A model generated the notes under the pieces. It was not told where the DNA came from, did no database searches, and saw only the letters and a list, made by a program, of their open reading frames with translations. A stretch of DNA of 64,000 nucleotides. Source: JACVRW01 sp963850205 (GTDB lineage Bacteria; Actinomycetota; Thermoleophilia; Solirubrobacterales; Thermoleophilaceae). Position 1 is the first letter of the stretch, and the number at the start of each line of letters is the position of its first letter. Below are positions 35,901-44,558 of the stretch, piece by piece. The stretch is from positions 744,001 to 808,000 of the forward strand of contig CAWKKJ010000008.1 of assembly GCA_963850205.1 (NCBI GenBank), given 5' to 3'. The position numbers were made by a program, and so were the translations under genes.

Positions 35901-36947
35901 TCACCACTTCCCCAGTTCGCGTAGAGCGCGGGTCGACCTTGAGCTCGTATGCGTTAGAGGCCGTGGTCGTCGAGCCATTCGAGGATCCTGTTGGTCACTT
36001 GTCAGCGGTGCTGTGGAAGAGGCCGACGTTCGCGGCGTTTCGCTGGTGATAGACCGACACCTCGCAGTCGCAACGTTCTGCCACATCGCGATCTCGGGCG
36101 AAACGACGTCTGGATCCGCGCCGCGGTGGTCGGCGCCCGGAAAGCCACGTCCCGGTCTGAGAACACGAACAGGTCGACGGTGTGCTCTTCGTGGCGGCCT
36201 TTGGGATCGTCACCATTGGGATACGTCGAAGGGCTTGAGGAAAGACCCGGCCCTGTTCTCCGGCGAGCGGACCGCGTCCTTGGTGCTCTTCGGGGAGCGG
36301 ACGGCGTCCGCCTCCGAGCATGGTTCATGCCGGTCTTGCGCATCGTTCTGCTTGGCGGACACGAGGCTCCCCTTTCGTAGCTATGTCTTGATGACGCCTC
36401 GCCCCCGCGCGCGCATTCCCAGATCCGCCACCGCGCCGGCGTGGCCGGTTCCGGCCAGCCGTCTGCGGATCGAGGTCTGACCGGGGAGCCTCTGGACAAC
36501 CACGCGCTCATCGCCGCCGCTGCCGCCGGCACCGGCCTTGACCCGGCTGAGCTCGCCTCCTAGAACACCACCGATGCGGATGACCGCCGCCCTCGACCGC
36601 GCCCCGACGCTCGCCCCCGCGCTGGTCCAGAAGTCCGGCGGTACCCGCGAGCCACGCCGCTACACCACCCCCGGCTACGCGGTTCGACGGACGCTCGAGA
36701 CGACCATCGCGCTGATGCGCGCGCCATGGTCGGGCCTGATCTCGAGACTGGTCGCACTCCCGCAGGTCGCGACCGTGCCCCAACGGCTCCTGCTGATCGC
36801 GCAAAGCGGGAGACCTCGCGCGGGGCTGTTGGCGCCCCCGTGCGAGCTCATCGCCTTCGACACAGACTGCTTCCTCTGCGATCCGGGCCCGAGCGCGGTG
36901 GTGTCGGGATAGACGGCGGCGACGTTCTTCTGCTGCTTATCGTCGCT
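35901..36947. other. gene-poor kilobase with decayed fragments
   Basis: No intact gene is visible in about 1 kb. On the minus strand about 35995-36200, EEHTVDLFVFSDRDVAF and, in another frame, RDVAERCDCEVSVYHQRN ending HSTADK look like one protein end broken by a frameshift; I do not recognise it. On the plus strand about 36483-36561, DNHALIAAAAAGTGLDPAEL before a stop resembles the last helix of a DsbA-like protein. A dispersed hairpin is at 36785-36812. Confidence 0.35.
36785..36812 (+). repeat. dispersed 8-10-8 hairpin
   Basis: CTCCTGCT, loop GATCGCGCAA, AGCGGGAG: seven Watson-Crick pairs and one G-T-type pair. It is intermediate in arm sequence between the copies at 21396 and 34974. Confidence 0.75.
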
Positions 36948-38681
36948 CTAGCTCGGGTCTGCGGCGGGTGCCACGTCGAAGCTGAACATCATGCCGCTCT
37001 CGGTGTGCTCGGCGATGTGGCAGTGGGCCATCCATAGCCCCGGGTTGGTGACGTCAAGCAGGATGTCGATCGTCTGGCCGGCGCGCAGAAGCACCGTGTC
37101 TTTCCAGACCAGGTTCTCTTCAGGCTGGCCGTCACGGCTTAGCACTAAGAACCGTCCGGCGCCGTGGATGTGGAATGGGTGGTGCATTGGATGGTCTTGG
37201 TCCATCTCGTTGGATAGACGGATCTTGATCCGGTCGCCAACGCGGAAGGCCCAGGTGATGCCGGCGTTCTCGGCTCCGGTCTCCTTGTCGATCAGCTGCC
37301 AGATCATGTTGCTGGTGTTGGTCTGGCGGTTGATGTCGGGCATCAGGTCTTCCCATTCGAGCCCGTCGGCGTGGTCATGAGCGTGCTCGGGCCCCTCGTG
37401 CCCGCCGTGATCGTGGTCACCCTCGCCCGCACCCGGAACCTTGTCGGCGGCAACGAGCTTCATGCCGCATTTGGGACAGCTCGAGGCTTCGCTGTCAGTG
37501 ACCTCGGGATGCATCGGGCAGGCGTAGGTGGGCACTGACTCAGCGGCCGCAACCAGCTTCATCCCACACTTGGGACAGGTGGCCTGCTCGGAGGCCGTGA
37601 CTTCGGGATGCATCGGGCAGACATACGACGACGCCTCCTCAGCGTCACCGCCATAGAGGATCGGCATCTCCGAGACGAAGGCCAGGGTCTTGTCGGCCGC
37701 GCGCTCAAAGTCCACACGGATGCGCTCGCGCTCGGCCGAAAGCTCAGGATCAACCCGAAGCTCGTTGAAGGCAGCCGCCGCCTCGCTGGTGGCTTCGCCG
37801 GAGACGGTGATCCGTCCGAGCTCGTAGGTGTGGTCGGGGGTCCGGTTTTCGAGAGTGACCTCCCCGGGCTGGTCAAAGAGGACATCGACGATCGCGCGCT
37901 CGGAGGGGGAGAGAAGGATCTCGGCAACGAACTCCTCGCGCTCGACCCGACCGCTATCGCCACCCACCAGCTTCATCCGCGCGCCACTGAGGCCGAAGTT
38001 GAAGATTCGGGTGTTGGCCGTGTCGACCAAGTGCAGGCGGATGACCTCGCCGACCTTGGCCTCGGCGCGGAGATCGGTCTCGCCGTTGGTCAGCATTACG
38101 TTGCCGAAACGACCCATGGCCGTGAAGGTCGGCCCGGAGCGGTCAAAGGCCGCGATCTGCCCGTCCTCGATCAGGATGTCGTCAAGCGTGATCGCCAGCT
38201 GGCGGTCAACCGGCGGCCAGTAGCCGGGGCCCTCGGGCTCGACGATGATCCCCGCGTACAGGCCCATCTCCTGGGCGAAGTCCTCGCGGATGTGCGGGTG
38301 GTACCAGTAGAAGCCCGGGTCGGGGAACTGGAGTCGGTAGGTGAAGGTGCCCCCGTGGGGAATCGGCGCCTGGGTCTCCTCGGGAACTCCGTCAAAGCGG
38401 TTCTCGAGCCTGAGGCCGTGCCAGTGCAGCGTCGCGTCAACGTCGCCCACGTTGGTCGCCTCGATCGTCACCTCGCTGTTCTGGTCGACATGCAACGTCG
38501 GACCAGGAATCGAGCCGTTGTAGCCGAGCATCCGCACCTCGGCGTCATTGATCCGCTTCCGCACCGGCCTGATCTCGATCTCGTGGGTCTCCCCGTCCCG
38601 CAGCCGAACGACCTCCGGGCGCTTGGCCTCCTCCAGACCTTCCACCTCGGTGCTGAAGTTGACCTCATGATGGGTATGCAT
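36948..38681 (-). CDS. multicopper oxidase with two inserted heavy-metal-binding (HMBD) modules
   Basis: A 577-residue copper oxidase. The copper ligand motifs are ATLHWHGLR, GFYWYHPHI, HPFHIHGAG and MAHCHIAEHTESGMM. Before the last cupredoxin domain, at about residues 350-410, it carries two tandem modules, YVCPMHPEVTASEQATCPKC and YACPMHPEVTDSEASSCPKC, each followed by GMKLVAA, and then a histidine-rich linker (GDHDHGGHEGPEHAHDHADG). These modules are normally found at the N-terminus of copper-exporting ATPases or efflux proteins. There is no signal peptide. The flavin monooxygenase gene lies 15 bases upstream in the same operon. Confidence 0.85.
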   Translation of the reverse strand: MHTHHEVNFSTEVEGLEEAKRPEVVRLRDGETHEIEIRPVRKRINDAEVRMLGYNGSIPGPTLHVDQNSEVTIEATNVGDVDATLHWHGLRLENRFDGVPEETQAPIPHGGTFTYRLQFPDPGFYWYHPHIREDFAQEMGLYAGIIVEPEGPGYWPPVDRQLAITLDDILIEDGQIAAFDRSGPTFTAMGRFGNVMLTNGETDLRAEAKVGEVIRLHLVDTANTRIFNFGLSGARMKLVGGDSGRVEREEFVAEILLSPSERAIVDVLFDQPGEVTLENRTPDHTYELGRITVSGEATSEAAAAFNELRVDPELSAERERIRVDFERAADKTLAFVSEMPILYGGDAEEASSYVCPMHPEVTASEQATCPKCGMKLVAAAESVPTYACPMHPEVTDSEASSCPKCGMKLVAADKVPGAGEGDHDHGGHEGPEHAHDHADGLEWEDLMPDINRQTNTSNMIWQLIDKETGAENAGITWAFRVGDRIKIRLSNEMDQDHPMHHPFHIHGAGRFLVLSRDGQPEENLVWKDTVLLRAGQTIDILLDVTNPGLWMAHCHIAEHTESGMMFSFDVAPAADPS

Positions 38682-38696
38682 CTCGCTCCTCCCGGG

Positions 38697-39806
38697 TTAC
38701 GAAGTTGGCTCGGCCACCCTCTCGGACCGGCCCGTGGCCGGCCTGGTCGCCTCGATTTGGTCAGCCAAGAACGCGGCGTCATCGCCAACCCACCCGAGCA
38801 GCGCCGACGTTCGCGTGTACTGCCAGGTCATCCCGAGCAGATACAGGCCAGGAGAGTCGGTCACGCCGCGCACGTGCCGGACCTGGTCGCGCTCGTCCTT
38901 TACCTCCGGGACCTCGATCCATGAGTGATCGATCCGAAAGCCCGTCGCCCAGACGACGCCGTCGTAGTCGGCAGACTCACCGTCCTCGAAGGTGATCGTC
39001 CGGCCGCTGGCAGCAGTCACTAGGGGACGGATCCCAACCCCATGACGGCGCAGCTCGCGCAAGCCGCCGCCGATAACGACATCACGCTGCGACAGGCGCT
39101 GACCGAGCCGCGACGACACCGGTACGCGGGCAAGCCTGGTTGCGGTCAGCCACCACCAGATGTCGCGGCCCAGCGGCCGCTGCGGCAACGTCGGCAGCTT
39201 CTGCCCTACCGCGATCTCGGCGTCCCGCGAATCGGCCAGCTCGAGCGCGATCTGCTGCCCCGAGTTGGCCCCGCCGACCACCAGGGTCCGTCCTTCGGGC
39301 AGATCCTCGGGGCTTCGATATGACGCGCTATGGAGCTGGCTCAGCTCGGGATCGAGCTCGTCGGCGATCGGCGGCGTAAAGGGCACCTGAAACGGACCCG
39401 TGGCGACGACGACCTGGTCAGCCCGAATCGGACCGGTCGTCGTCTCGGCCAGATATCCGCCGCTGTCGGTCCGAGTGAGGCGGGTCACGGACGTGTTCAG
39501 CCGCACGGGCAGCTCGAACCTCTCGACATAGGCCTGAAGGAAGTCGGCGACGTCGTCCTTACCCGGGTAGGCCTCCCGCTCGGCCGGGAAAGACATCCCC
39601 GGCAGGTTGTTGAACCGGGCCGCGGTGAACAGCTTCAACGACTCCCAGCGAGAGCGCCAGACATGGCCAACCTCGGGGTTGGCGTCCGCGATCACAAACG
39701 AGAGCCCGCGCCCGGCGAGGTAGTACCCCATCGCCAGCCCGGCCTGGCCGCCGCCGATGACCAAGACATCGAGCCCGTCGCTGATCACAGAGGTGTCGTT
39801 TGTCAC
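38697..39806 (-). CDS. flavin-containing monooxygenase-like protein
   Basis: A 369-residue FAD/NADPH enzyme of the CzcO/YUCCA type. VLVIGGGQAGLAMGYYLAGR binds FAD, TLVVGGANSGQQIALELA binds NADPH, and the segment WRSRWESLKLFTAARFNNLP is typical of the family. GVVWATGFRID is the conserved ATG-containing strand. Several members sit beside metal-resistance genes, which fits the multicopper oxidase gene 15 bases downstream. The substrate is unknown. Confidence 0.85.
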   Translation of the reverse strand: MTNDTSVISDGLDVLVIGGGQAGLAMGYYLAGRGLSFVIADANPEVGHVWRSRWESLKLFTAARFNNLPGMSFPAEREAYPGKDDVADFLQAYVERFELPVRLNTSVTRLTRTDSGGYLAETTTGPIRADQVVVATGPFQVPFTPPIADELDPELSQLHSASYRSPEDLPEGRTLVVGGANSGQQIALELADSRDAEIAVGQKLPTLPQRPLGRDIWWWLTATRLARVPVSSRLGQRLSQRDVVIGGGLRELRRHGVGIRPLVTAASGRTITFEDGESADYDGVVWATGFRIDHSWIEVPEVKDERDQVRHVRGVTDSPGLYLLGMTWQYTRTSALLGWVGDDAAFLADQIEATRPATGRSERVAEPTS

Positions 39807-39996
39807 GCGACGAATTTAGCGACTCACAATTCGGCAAGCGAGGACGACGACAGCGGGCCTCAGCCAAGACTCGAAGGCGCCTCATGCTCACAAGGAATCT
39901 GACTACAGATGCCCGGTGTTCTCGCGCTCAATCCCCAGACATGACGAAACGCAAGCCAAGCGGGGAGCCCGTCCGCCAGACCAACCCACGGTCGCA

Positions 39997-40020
39997 CCCG
40001 GGAAGGCTCCTGGAGGTCGC
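39997..40020 (+). repeat. dispersed hairpin, truncated copy
   Basis: CCCGGGAAGG followed by CTCCTGGA and GGTCGC matches the left half of the family, including part of the upstream hairpin. The right arm is absent. It lies upstream of the flavin monooxygenase gene. Confidence 0.5.
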
Positions 40021-40052
40021 TGGCCGTCCATTGCGGGCGTCGGACCAGCTTC

Positions 40053-40360
40053 TTAAGCCGAGGCTTCGTCCGAGAGCAGTCTCGCCTTGACTGCCTCGAA
40101 CTCGCTCTTGGTCAGCGCGCCCTCCGCCCTCAGCCGCGCGATTTCCTCGAGCTGCTTGACGAGTTCCGCCGCTGAAGGGACGACGGCTCGATCACGGCTT
40201 TCTCGCCCCGCGCCCGCCAGTTGACGAGTTGCGCAAACCGGCGGGCCCAGTAACCGGGGTCGGGATCAAGGGCCTCCATATGCGCCCATTCGTCGCCTTC
40301 GACCAGCACATACAGCTCACGGCTGTCGGTGAAGTGATCTTCAGGGCCTCCCGCCATCAA
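40053..40360 (-). pseudogene. small SHOCT-domain protein with frameshift near 40185
   Basis: The first part reads GGPEDHFTDSRELYVLVEG and WARRFAQLVNWRARGEKAVI. A one-base change then restores a SHOCT domain, AELVKQLEEIARLRAEGALT and KSEFEAVKARLLSD, ending at 40053. Without the shift the frame gives a serine-rich tail and stops early. SHOCT motifs are short C-terminal oligomerisation elements found on membrane proteins. Hydrophobic codons upstream (AGILAIGPLGLM) suggest the true start may be somewhat further 5'. Confidence 0.55.
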
Positions 40361-40452
40361 ACCCAGAGGCCCGATCGCCAGGATTCCAGCGGTCTTCAGT
40401 TCACGACAGACTTCCGACTGCGGGCCCGCACCCCTTGCCGGTTGCCGTCACA

Positions 40453-41226
40453 TCAATCACGGAAGGGCGCGAGCCGGATGCTTAGATCGCTCATGGCGAA
40501 GCGGTGCAGGTACCAGGCGCGGCCACGAGGGACTTGCTTGGCCTCGGCTCGGAGAAGCCCGGCGAACTCCCGCTTGAAGCCCAACCGCGGGTACTCCTGG
40601 ATGACGCTCTGGCGGACTGCATCGGGTATCTCGTTGCTGCGTAGGCCGAACACATCGACGGCTGCGCCGGCAGATAGGAGGTAGGCCTCGGCACCGGATT
40701 CGAGGCCAACGCCGGGGGTGTAGTGCATGGCGATCGCGTTAGCAACGAGCTCGCGGATATCGGCAGGCACGCGGTGGCTGTCGGTGAACTCGCGTGCCAA
40801 CGCGGCGCTGCGAACCGTGAAGTCGACGTCGGGCACCGGGCTCGGGATCCCGGTGTCGTGGAACATTGCAGCCAGGTACAGGAGCTCACGGTCGAACGTG
40901 ATCCCGTGAAGTGCGGCGATGGCCGCGCCCCACGTGTAGGCACGACTGGAATGGTTGAGGAGAGCCGGTATTAAGAGATCCTGCGCCGCGACCTCGGCAT
41001 CTCTTGCGAGAGGAGAGTCGGGAGGCACCAGGCTCGCCGGATCGATGGAACTCCGGCGTCCCGAGTGCATTCGGAGCACCATCGCGAGACGGCCGGCAAG
41101 AATGCTGAGCTCCCCCCGCAGCAGGGGCCGGGCAAGCGTTAGGCATTCCCGAGCGGTCAGCACACCCCCGGTGCGTTCGGTCCATCCAATGGATCCGATC
41201 GGATCGGTGGGTCGTGGCTGGCTCAT
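40453..41226 (-). CDS. HD-domain hydrolase (cyanamide hydratase-like)
   Basis: A 257-residue metal-dependent phosphohydrolase-fold protein. ALLNHSSRAYTWG supplies the first His, LLYLAAMFHDTGI is the HD motif, and the helix with VANAIAMHYTPG is a further metal-binding site. The pattern matches the group annotated as HD proteins or cyanamide hydratases, which act on small molecules rather than nucleotides. It is followed within 100 bases by the SHOCT gene. Two composite repeats lie upstream of its start. Confidence 0.78.
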   Translation of the reverse strand: MSQPRPTDPIGSIGWTERTGGVLTARECLTLARPLLRGELSILAGRLAMVLRMHSGRRSSIDPASLVPPDSPLARDAEVAAQDLLIPALLNHSSRAYTWGAAIAALHGITFDRELLYLAAMFHDTGIPSPVPDVDFTVRSAALAREFTDSHRVPADIRELVANAIAMHYTPGVGLESGAEAYLLSAGAAVDVFGLRSNEIPDAVRQSVIQEYPRLGFKREFAGLLRAEAKQVPRGRAWYLHRFAMSDLSIRLAPFRD

Positions 41227-41296
41227 GGGGGCCTCTCAGTTCGGTGGTGTCGCAGTCAGGTAGGGGGACAAGCACGCCGTAGCGTGGCGCTCGCTG

Positions 41297-41363
41297 CGGA
41301 CGAGAGGCACCAGCCGGATGCCCAAGGGGCCGCTCTCCCCCTCCCGCGTGAACCGGGGGAGGA
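41297..41363 (+). repeat. composite repeat, truncated copy
   Basis: The left part of the composite unit with the first hairpin intact: CTCCCCC, loop TCCCGCGTGAACC, GGGGGAG, seven perfect pairs. The 8-10-8 element that should follow is replaced by unrelated sequence after GGGGGAGG. Confidence 0.75.
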
Positions 41364-41376
41364 GCAGTAGCAAGCA

Positions 41377-41589
41377 TCACTGCGGCAGGGCCGGCCCAGA
41401 CCGCCTCAGAGCCACCGGCCTGCCGCACAGACGGCACGAAAAGCGGCAGCAACGCACCCAGGGCCGTCCCTGCCGATCCCTTACTGCTAAAGCCGACTCG
41501 GCCCCAGTCTGGTGGGCCAGATAGCGCTCAAGGTCGCAGCGGAACAACTCATGCTGCCAACGCGCCCGCTCCGACTTGCAACCAGGCAA
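41377..41589 (-). CDS. possible small cysteine-rich protein
   Basis: A 70-residue open frame with several cysteines (MPGCKSERARWQHELFRC, and RCCRFSCRLCGRPVAL), perhaps a zinc-binding element. It lies between two repeat copies and I recognise no family. No convincing ribosome binding site was found; it may not be expressed. Confidence 0.2.
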   Translation of the reverse strand: MPGCKSERARWQHELFRCDLERYLAHQTGAESALAVRDRQGRPWVRCCRFSCRLCGRPVALRRSGPALPQ

Positions 41590-41687
41590 CTTACGACAGC
41601 GCAGCCAGGAGCCCTACAGCGTTGTAGCCGCGCTACCGCCATGAGGCAGACGCGAGAGCGCTGAGCAAAGGGGCCCGGCTATCGAGT

Positions 41688-41779
41688 GGGACGAGAGGCT
41701 CCAGCCGATGCCCAAGGGGCCGCTCTCCTCCTCCCGCGTGAACCGGGGGAGGCTCCTGGTGATCGCGCAAAGGAGGAGA
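41688..41779 (+). repeat. composite two-hairpin repeat, full copy
   Basis: The unit begins GGGACGAGAGGCTCCAGCCG and contains CAAGGGGCCGCTCTCC. The first hairpin region has TCCCGCGTGAACCGGGGGAG, and the 8-10-8 element is CTCCTGGT, GATCGCGCAA, AGGAGGAG. The left part matches the copy 390 bases upstream almost base for base. Confidence 0.8.
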
Positions 41780-41964
41780 CCCTGTGCCCTCGATGCGGGG
41801 TGCATGGATCGGACTCTCGGCGGCAGAGGTCAAGGCGCTCGGCCCCCATCACCGGGTCAGTATCCGGCACGGCCACAGGCCCCGTTTAAGCTGAACTCCC
41901 CTACTCGACGAAGCGTCCCCGTGCCTAACTACCCCGACCCGTCGAACTACGAGGAGCGACACCG

Positions 41965-42348
41965 ATGAGCACCGCCGACCACATAGCCCACGACCACCAC
42001 GCGATCGACTACATCGAGATCGCCGTGACTGACCTCGACGCCGCCAAGGCCTTCTACACCTCCGCGTTCGGGTGGTCCTTGGTCGACTACGGCCCCGACT
42101 ACGCCGGCATCCAAGGCGACGGCAAGGAAGTAGGCGGATTGCGACGCGAGCCCGAGGCCCGCACCGGCGGCCCGCTGGTGATCCTCTACTCCGAAGACCT
42201 CGAGCGCAGCCTCCAGGCCGTCACTGCGGCCGGCGGAACAATCCTGGCGCCGATATACGCGTTTCCTGGCGGACGCCGGTTCCACTTCGCGGATCCGGCC
42301 GGCAACGAGCTCGCCGTCTGGTCCGACCGCACCACCAGCGACGCGTAG
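41965..42348 (+). CDS. VOC family (glyoxalase-like) protein
   Basis: A 127-residue protein of the vicinal-oxygen-chelate fold: HAIDYIEIAVTDLDAAKAFY starts the first beta-alpha-beta unit, FGWSLVDYGPDYAGIQ the second, and RRFHFADPAGNELAVWS ends the fold with the usual metal/substrate Glu. Proteins of this length dimerise and range from glyoxalases to antibiotic-binding proteins; the role cannot be specified. GAGGAG lies upstream of the ATG. Confidence 0.85.
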   Translation: MSTADHIAHDHHAIDYIEIAVTDLDAAKAFYTSAFGWSLVDYGPDYAGIQGDGKEVGGLRREPEARTGGPLVILYSEDLERSLQAVTAAGGTILAPIYAFPGGRRFHFADPAGNELAVWSDRTTSDA

Positions 42349-42396
42349 TCCGCGCACCGGAAGCATCGCGACCAAGCTCGACCTCGCCGGCTCTAT

Positions 42397-42425
42397 GAGT
42401 CTCGGTGGTCGCGCTTTGCAGGAGC
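42397..42425 (+). repeat. dispersed 8-10-8 hairpin, degenerate copy
   Basis: GTCTCGGT, loop GGTCGCGCTT, TGCAGGAG. The loop position and right arm match; the left arm pairs poorly. It sits between the convergent VOC and hydrolase genes. Confidence 0.55.
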
Positions 42426-42476
42426 CCGGGTAGTGCCGGCAAGGATCTCAAACCGGCGGTGACGCTGGAGGGAGAG

Positions 42477-43313
42477 CTAGGCCGGCGTCGAGGTACCGCC
42501 TACGAGGGGCGCGTCGTGTGACGCCACGCCCGAAGCGGTTTCGAGGATTGTGCGCGCCACCTGTTCGGGATCGTCCCAGAAGGGTATGTGGCCGCAGCCG
42601 GGAAGGGTGAGTGTCTTCGTGTGCGATGGCAGCTCGTTCTGCTTGCGGGCCTTGGGGGGAATGAGCTGCTCATCGTCACCCCACGCGACCGTGACCGGGG
42701 CCTGGATGTGGGCGCCATCACGGAACCTAGCGCGCCTGGTCTGGGCGAGGTGCTTGGTGAAGGTTGGCGTCCGGTTGTAGGTCGCGATCAGGTCTCGGGC
42801 CTCTGCCTGGGATAGGTTGAGTGGCTTCGCGACGATGCCGCGGAGCAGTCGGACGCGGCCGGCTTCGCTGCGGAGTGCGCGCTCTGTCAGTGGCGTCGTG
42901 AGCTGTCCGAGTCGGTACATCCCCCACAGCTTGAGACTGCATCGCCATGGGTCGCGGCGCGGCCAGAGTCCGCCGGGCGCGATGGCGACGACCGACCGCG
43001 CGCGGCCGAGCTTGGCCAGTTCGAGCGCGGTCCAGCCGCCGACCGAGACTCCGGCAGCGTGAACCGCGTCGAGGCCGAGTTCGTCCAGCAAGGCGGCTAG
43101 CGCGACGGCATACCCGAGCGGTGTGTGGTCGCCGTGGTCAGGCGGAGGGTCGGATTCGCCGTGGCCCGGCAGATCGACTGCGATCACATCGTGGTGGGCG
43201 GCGAGCGTCGGTCGCACCGGGGCCCAGTGTCGCGGCGAGCCGCCGGTCCCATGGAGGAGCAAGAGGGGCTCGCCGCTTCCGCTGCGTTGGTAGGCGATCC
43301 CCGCGGTCTTCAT
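42477..43313 (-). CDS. alpha/beta hydrolase
   Basis: A 278-residue hydrolase. LLLLHGTGGSPRHW is the oxyanion loop, VDLPGHGESDPP the conserved turn, AAGVSVGGWTALEL the nucleophile elbow, and PGCGHIPFWDDPEQV contains the catalytic His. The ATG at 43313 has GGAAGAGG 5 bases upstream. It is divergent from a TetR gene, with a perfect palindrome between the starts, so its expression is probably controlled by that regulator. There is no signal peptide. Confidence 0.82.
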   Translation of the reverse strand: MKTAGIAYQRSGSGEPLLLLHGTGGSPRHWAPVRPTLAAHHDVIAVDLPGHGESDPPPDHGDHTPLGYAVALAALLDELGLDAVHAAGVSVGGWTALELAKLGRARSVVAIAPGGLWPRRDPWRCSLKLWGMYRLGQLTTPLTERALRSEAGRVRLLRGIVAKPLNLSQAEARDLIATYNRTPTFTKHLAQTRRARFRDGAHIQAPVTVAWGDDEQLIPPKARKQNELPSHTKTLTLPGCGHIPFWDDPEQVARTILETASGVASHDAPLVGGTSTPA

Positions 43314-43333
43314 CGTCACCTCTTCCGCCCGCT

Positions 43334-43353
43334 TATTGAAGTAGCCTTCAATA
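43334..43353. promoter_or_regulatory. palindromic operator for the divergent hydrolase/TetR pair
   Basis: TATTGAAGTAGCCTTCAATA is a perfect inverted repeat with 8-base arms and a 4-base centre. It lies 20 bases before the hydrolase start and 5 bases before the TetR start, and overlaps the place expected for -10 elements. It is AT-rich compared with its surroundings. Confidence 0.75.
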
Positions 43354-43358
43354 TACCC

Positions 43359-43977
43359 ATGGCCCTCGCCAGCCAACCGCGGACGCGGCTCGCAGTCGAC
43401 ACGCGCCGGGAACAGCTGCTGCGCGCAGGAGTCGAGCTGCTGCGCGTCCGCACCCCCGACGAGATCTCGGTCGAAGACATAGCTCGCAGCGCGGGAATCT
43501 CCCAGGGTCTGCTCTACCACTATTTCGAGGACAGGGACGCGCTTCGTGGTCGCGGTCCTCGAGCAGGCCAGCGCCGAGCTCCGTAAGGCGCTGCGCGGCG
43601 ATCGCCAGCTGCGCGGCCGCGAACGGATCGACGCCGCGACCGACGCGTTCATCGGATTCGCAGAAGCACACGCCGCGGGATTCCGGGCGGTCCTCACAGG
43701 CGGCGTCGCAAATCGCAAGATCGCGGCACTGATTGAACAGACGCGCGAACGCGACCTCGACGCTTTCATCGCAACCGTCGCCACCATCACAGCCGACCCC
43801 GACGCCGCGCGCCGCTCGAACGTCCTGCGCACCGCGCTCCACGCGCACATGCACTTCATGGAAGGCGCAGTCGTCCGCTGGCTCACCCGCCACGAGATCA
43901 CCCGCAACCAGCTCCACCAGCTGATCCTGCGCACGCTGGAAGGCACCCTCGCGGCCGCTCAGACGGTCGAAGCGTAA
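43359..43977 (+). pseudogene. TetR-family regulator interrupted by a frameshift near 43537
   Basis: From the ATG at 43359, the DNA-binding half is intact: RREQLLRAGVELLRV, then SVEDIARSAGISQGLLYHYF and EDRDA. An extra C just after EDRDA shifts the frame; one base over, the protein continues FVVAVLEQASAELRKAL and on to a normal ligand domain ending AAAQTVEA at 43977. The restored length, about 206 residues, is normal. If real, the shift would release the divergent hydrolase from control. Confidence 0.75.
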
Positions 43978-44558
43978 GGTGAGAAAAGCACACCCGACAC
44001 GACCGAGGGGGCTGACCTCAACGACACTAGATCGAGGCCGTCGCAACCCCCCGGTCTGGACGCGAGACGCGCACGGATCCGGGGCTCCCTTCCGTTCAGG
44101 ACGAAGGGCAGGCGTCCCTCCTGGAGCGGGTGACTGCTCTCGTCCCAAGAGCAATAGCGTGCCGTAACCCGCCGTCGCTCCCGCGTCGGACGAGGAGCAG
44201 GCGCGTCGCCGGACACTGCTGCTCGTCGACGAAAGCAGGGCGGTCCCTCTTCTCGCAAGAACCCGGCGCTCTCCCCCTCCCGCGTGAACCGGGGGAGGCT
44301 CATGGTGTTCGCGCAATGCAGGAGCCTGGAGCCTTGCCCCCGGGTGTCGTCGGGCGTCCGTCGCCAGTCTGCGACGACCCAAGCGGAAGGCCCACAGCGA
44401 TGTACATCGCCGGAGGGTGTTCCGTTGGAGGATCCCTAACCGGACGGATCGTCTGCGGTGAAGAACAGGATCCGGCAGGGACGTCACGATCGCCTCGGAA
44501 CACAGCGCCACGAGATCCTTGGGTGGCCCGAAGCCCGCGCCGACCCGAGGTCGGGTAG
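43978..44558. other. gap containing a composite repeat
   Basis: About 580 bases between two convergent broken genes. A composite repeat is at 44228-44325. I see no other credible gene. Confidence 0.5.
44228..44325 (+). repeat. composite two-hairpin repeat, full copy with diverged left end
   Basis: The left 30 bases are diverged. From CGGCGCTCTCC onward it matches the other copies: CTCCCCC, loop TCCCGCGTGAACC, GGGGGAG is a perfect first hairpin, and CTCATGGT, GTTCGCGCAA, TGCAGGAG is identical to the element at 33198-33222. Confidence 0.8.

Larger units (their letters stand above)
41227..41964. other. gap holding two composite repeats
   Basis: About 740 bases between the divergent HD and VOC genes. 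Composite repeats lie at 41297-41363 (right half lost) and 41688-41779 (complete), with a possible small ORF between them. No other gene is credible. Confidence 0.5.

Noticed and set aside
21396..44325. Hairpin repeats as integron attC sites
   Set aside because: The genes between them point in both directions, the core GTTRRRY/RYYYAAC boxes are not present, and no integron integrase was seen.
33131..44325. Composite repeats as a CRISPR array
   Set aside because: Copies are hundreds to thousands of bases apart with no regular spacers, and no cas genes are present.
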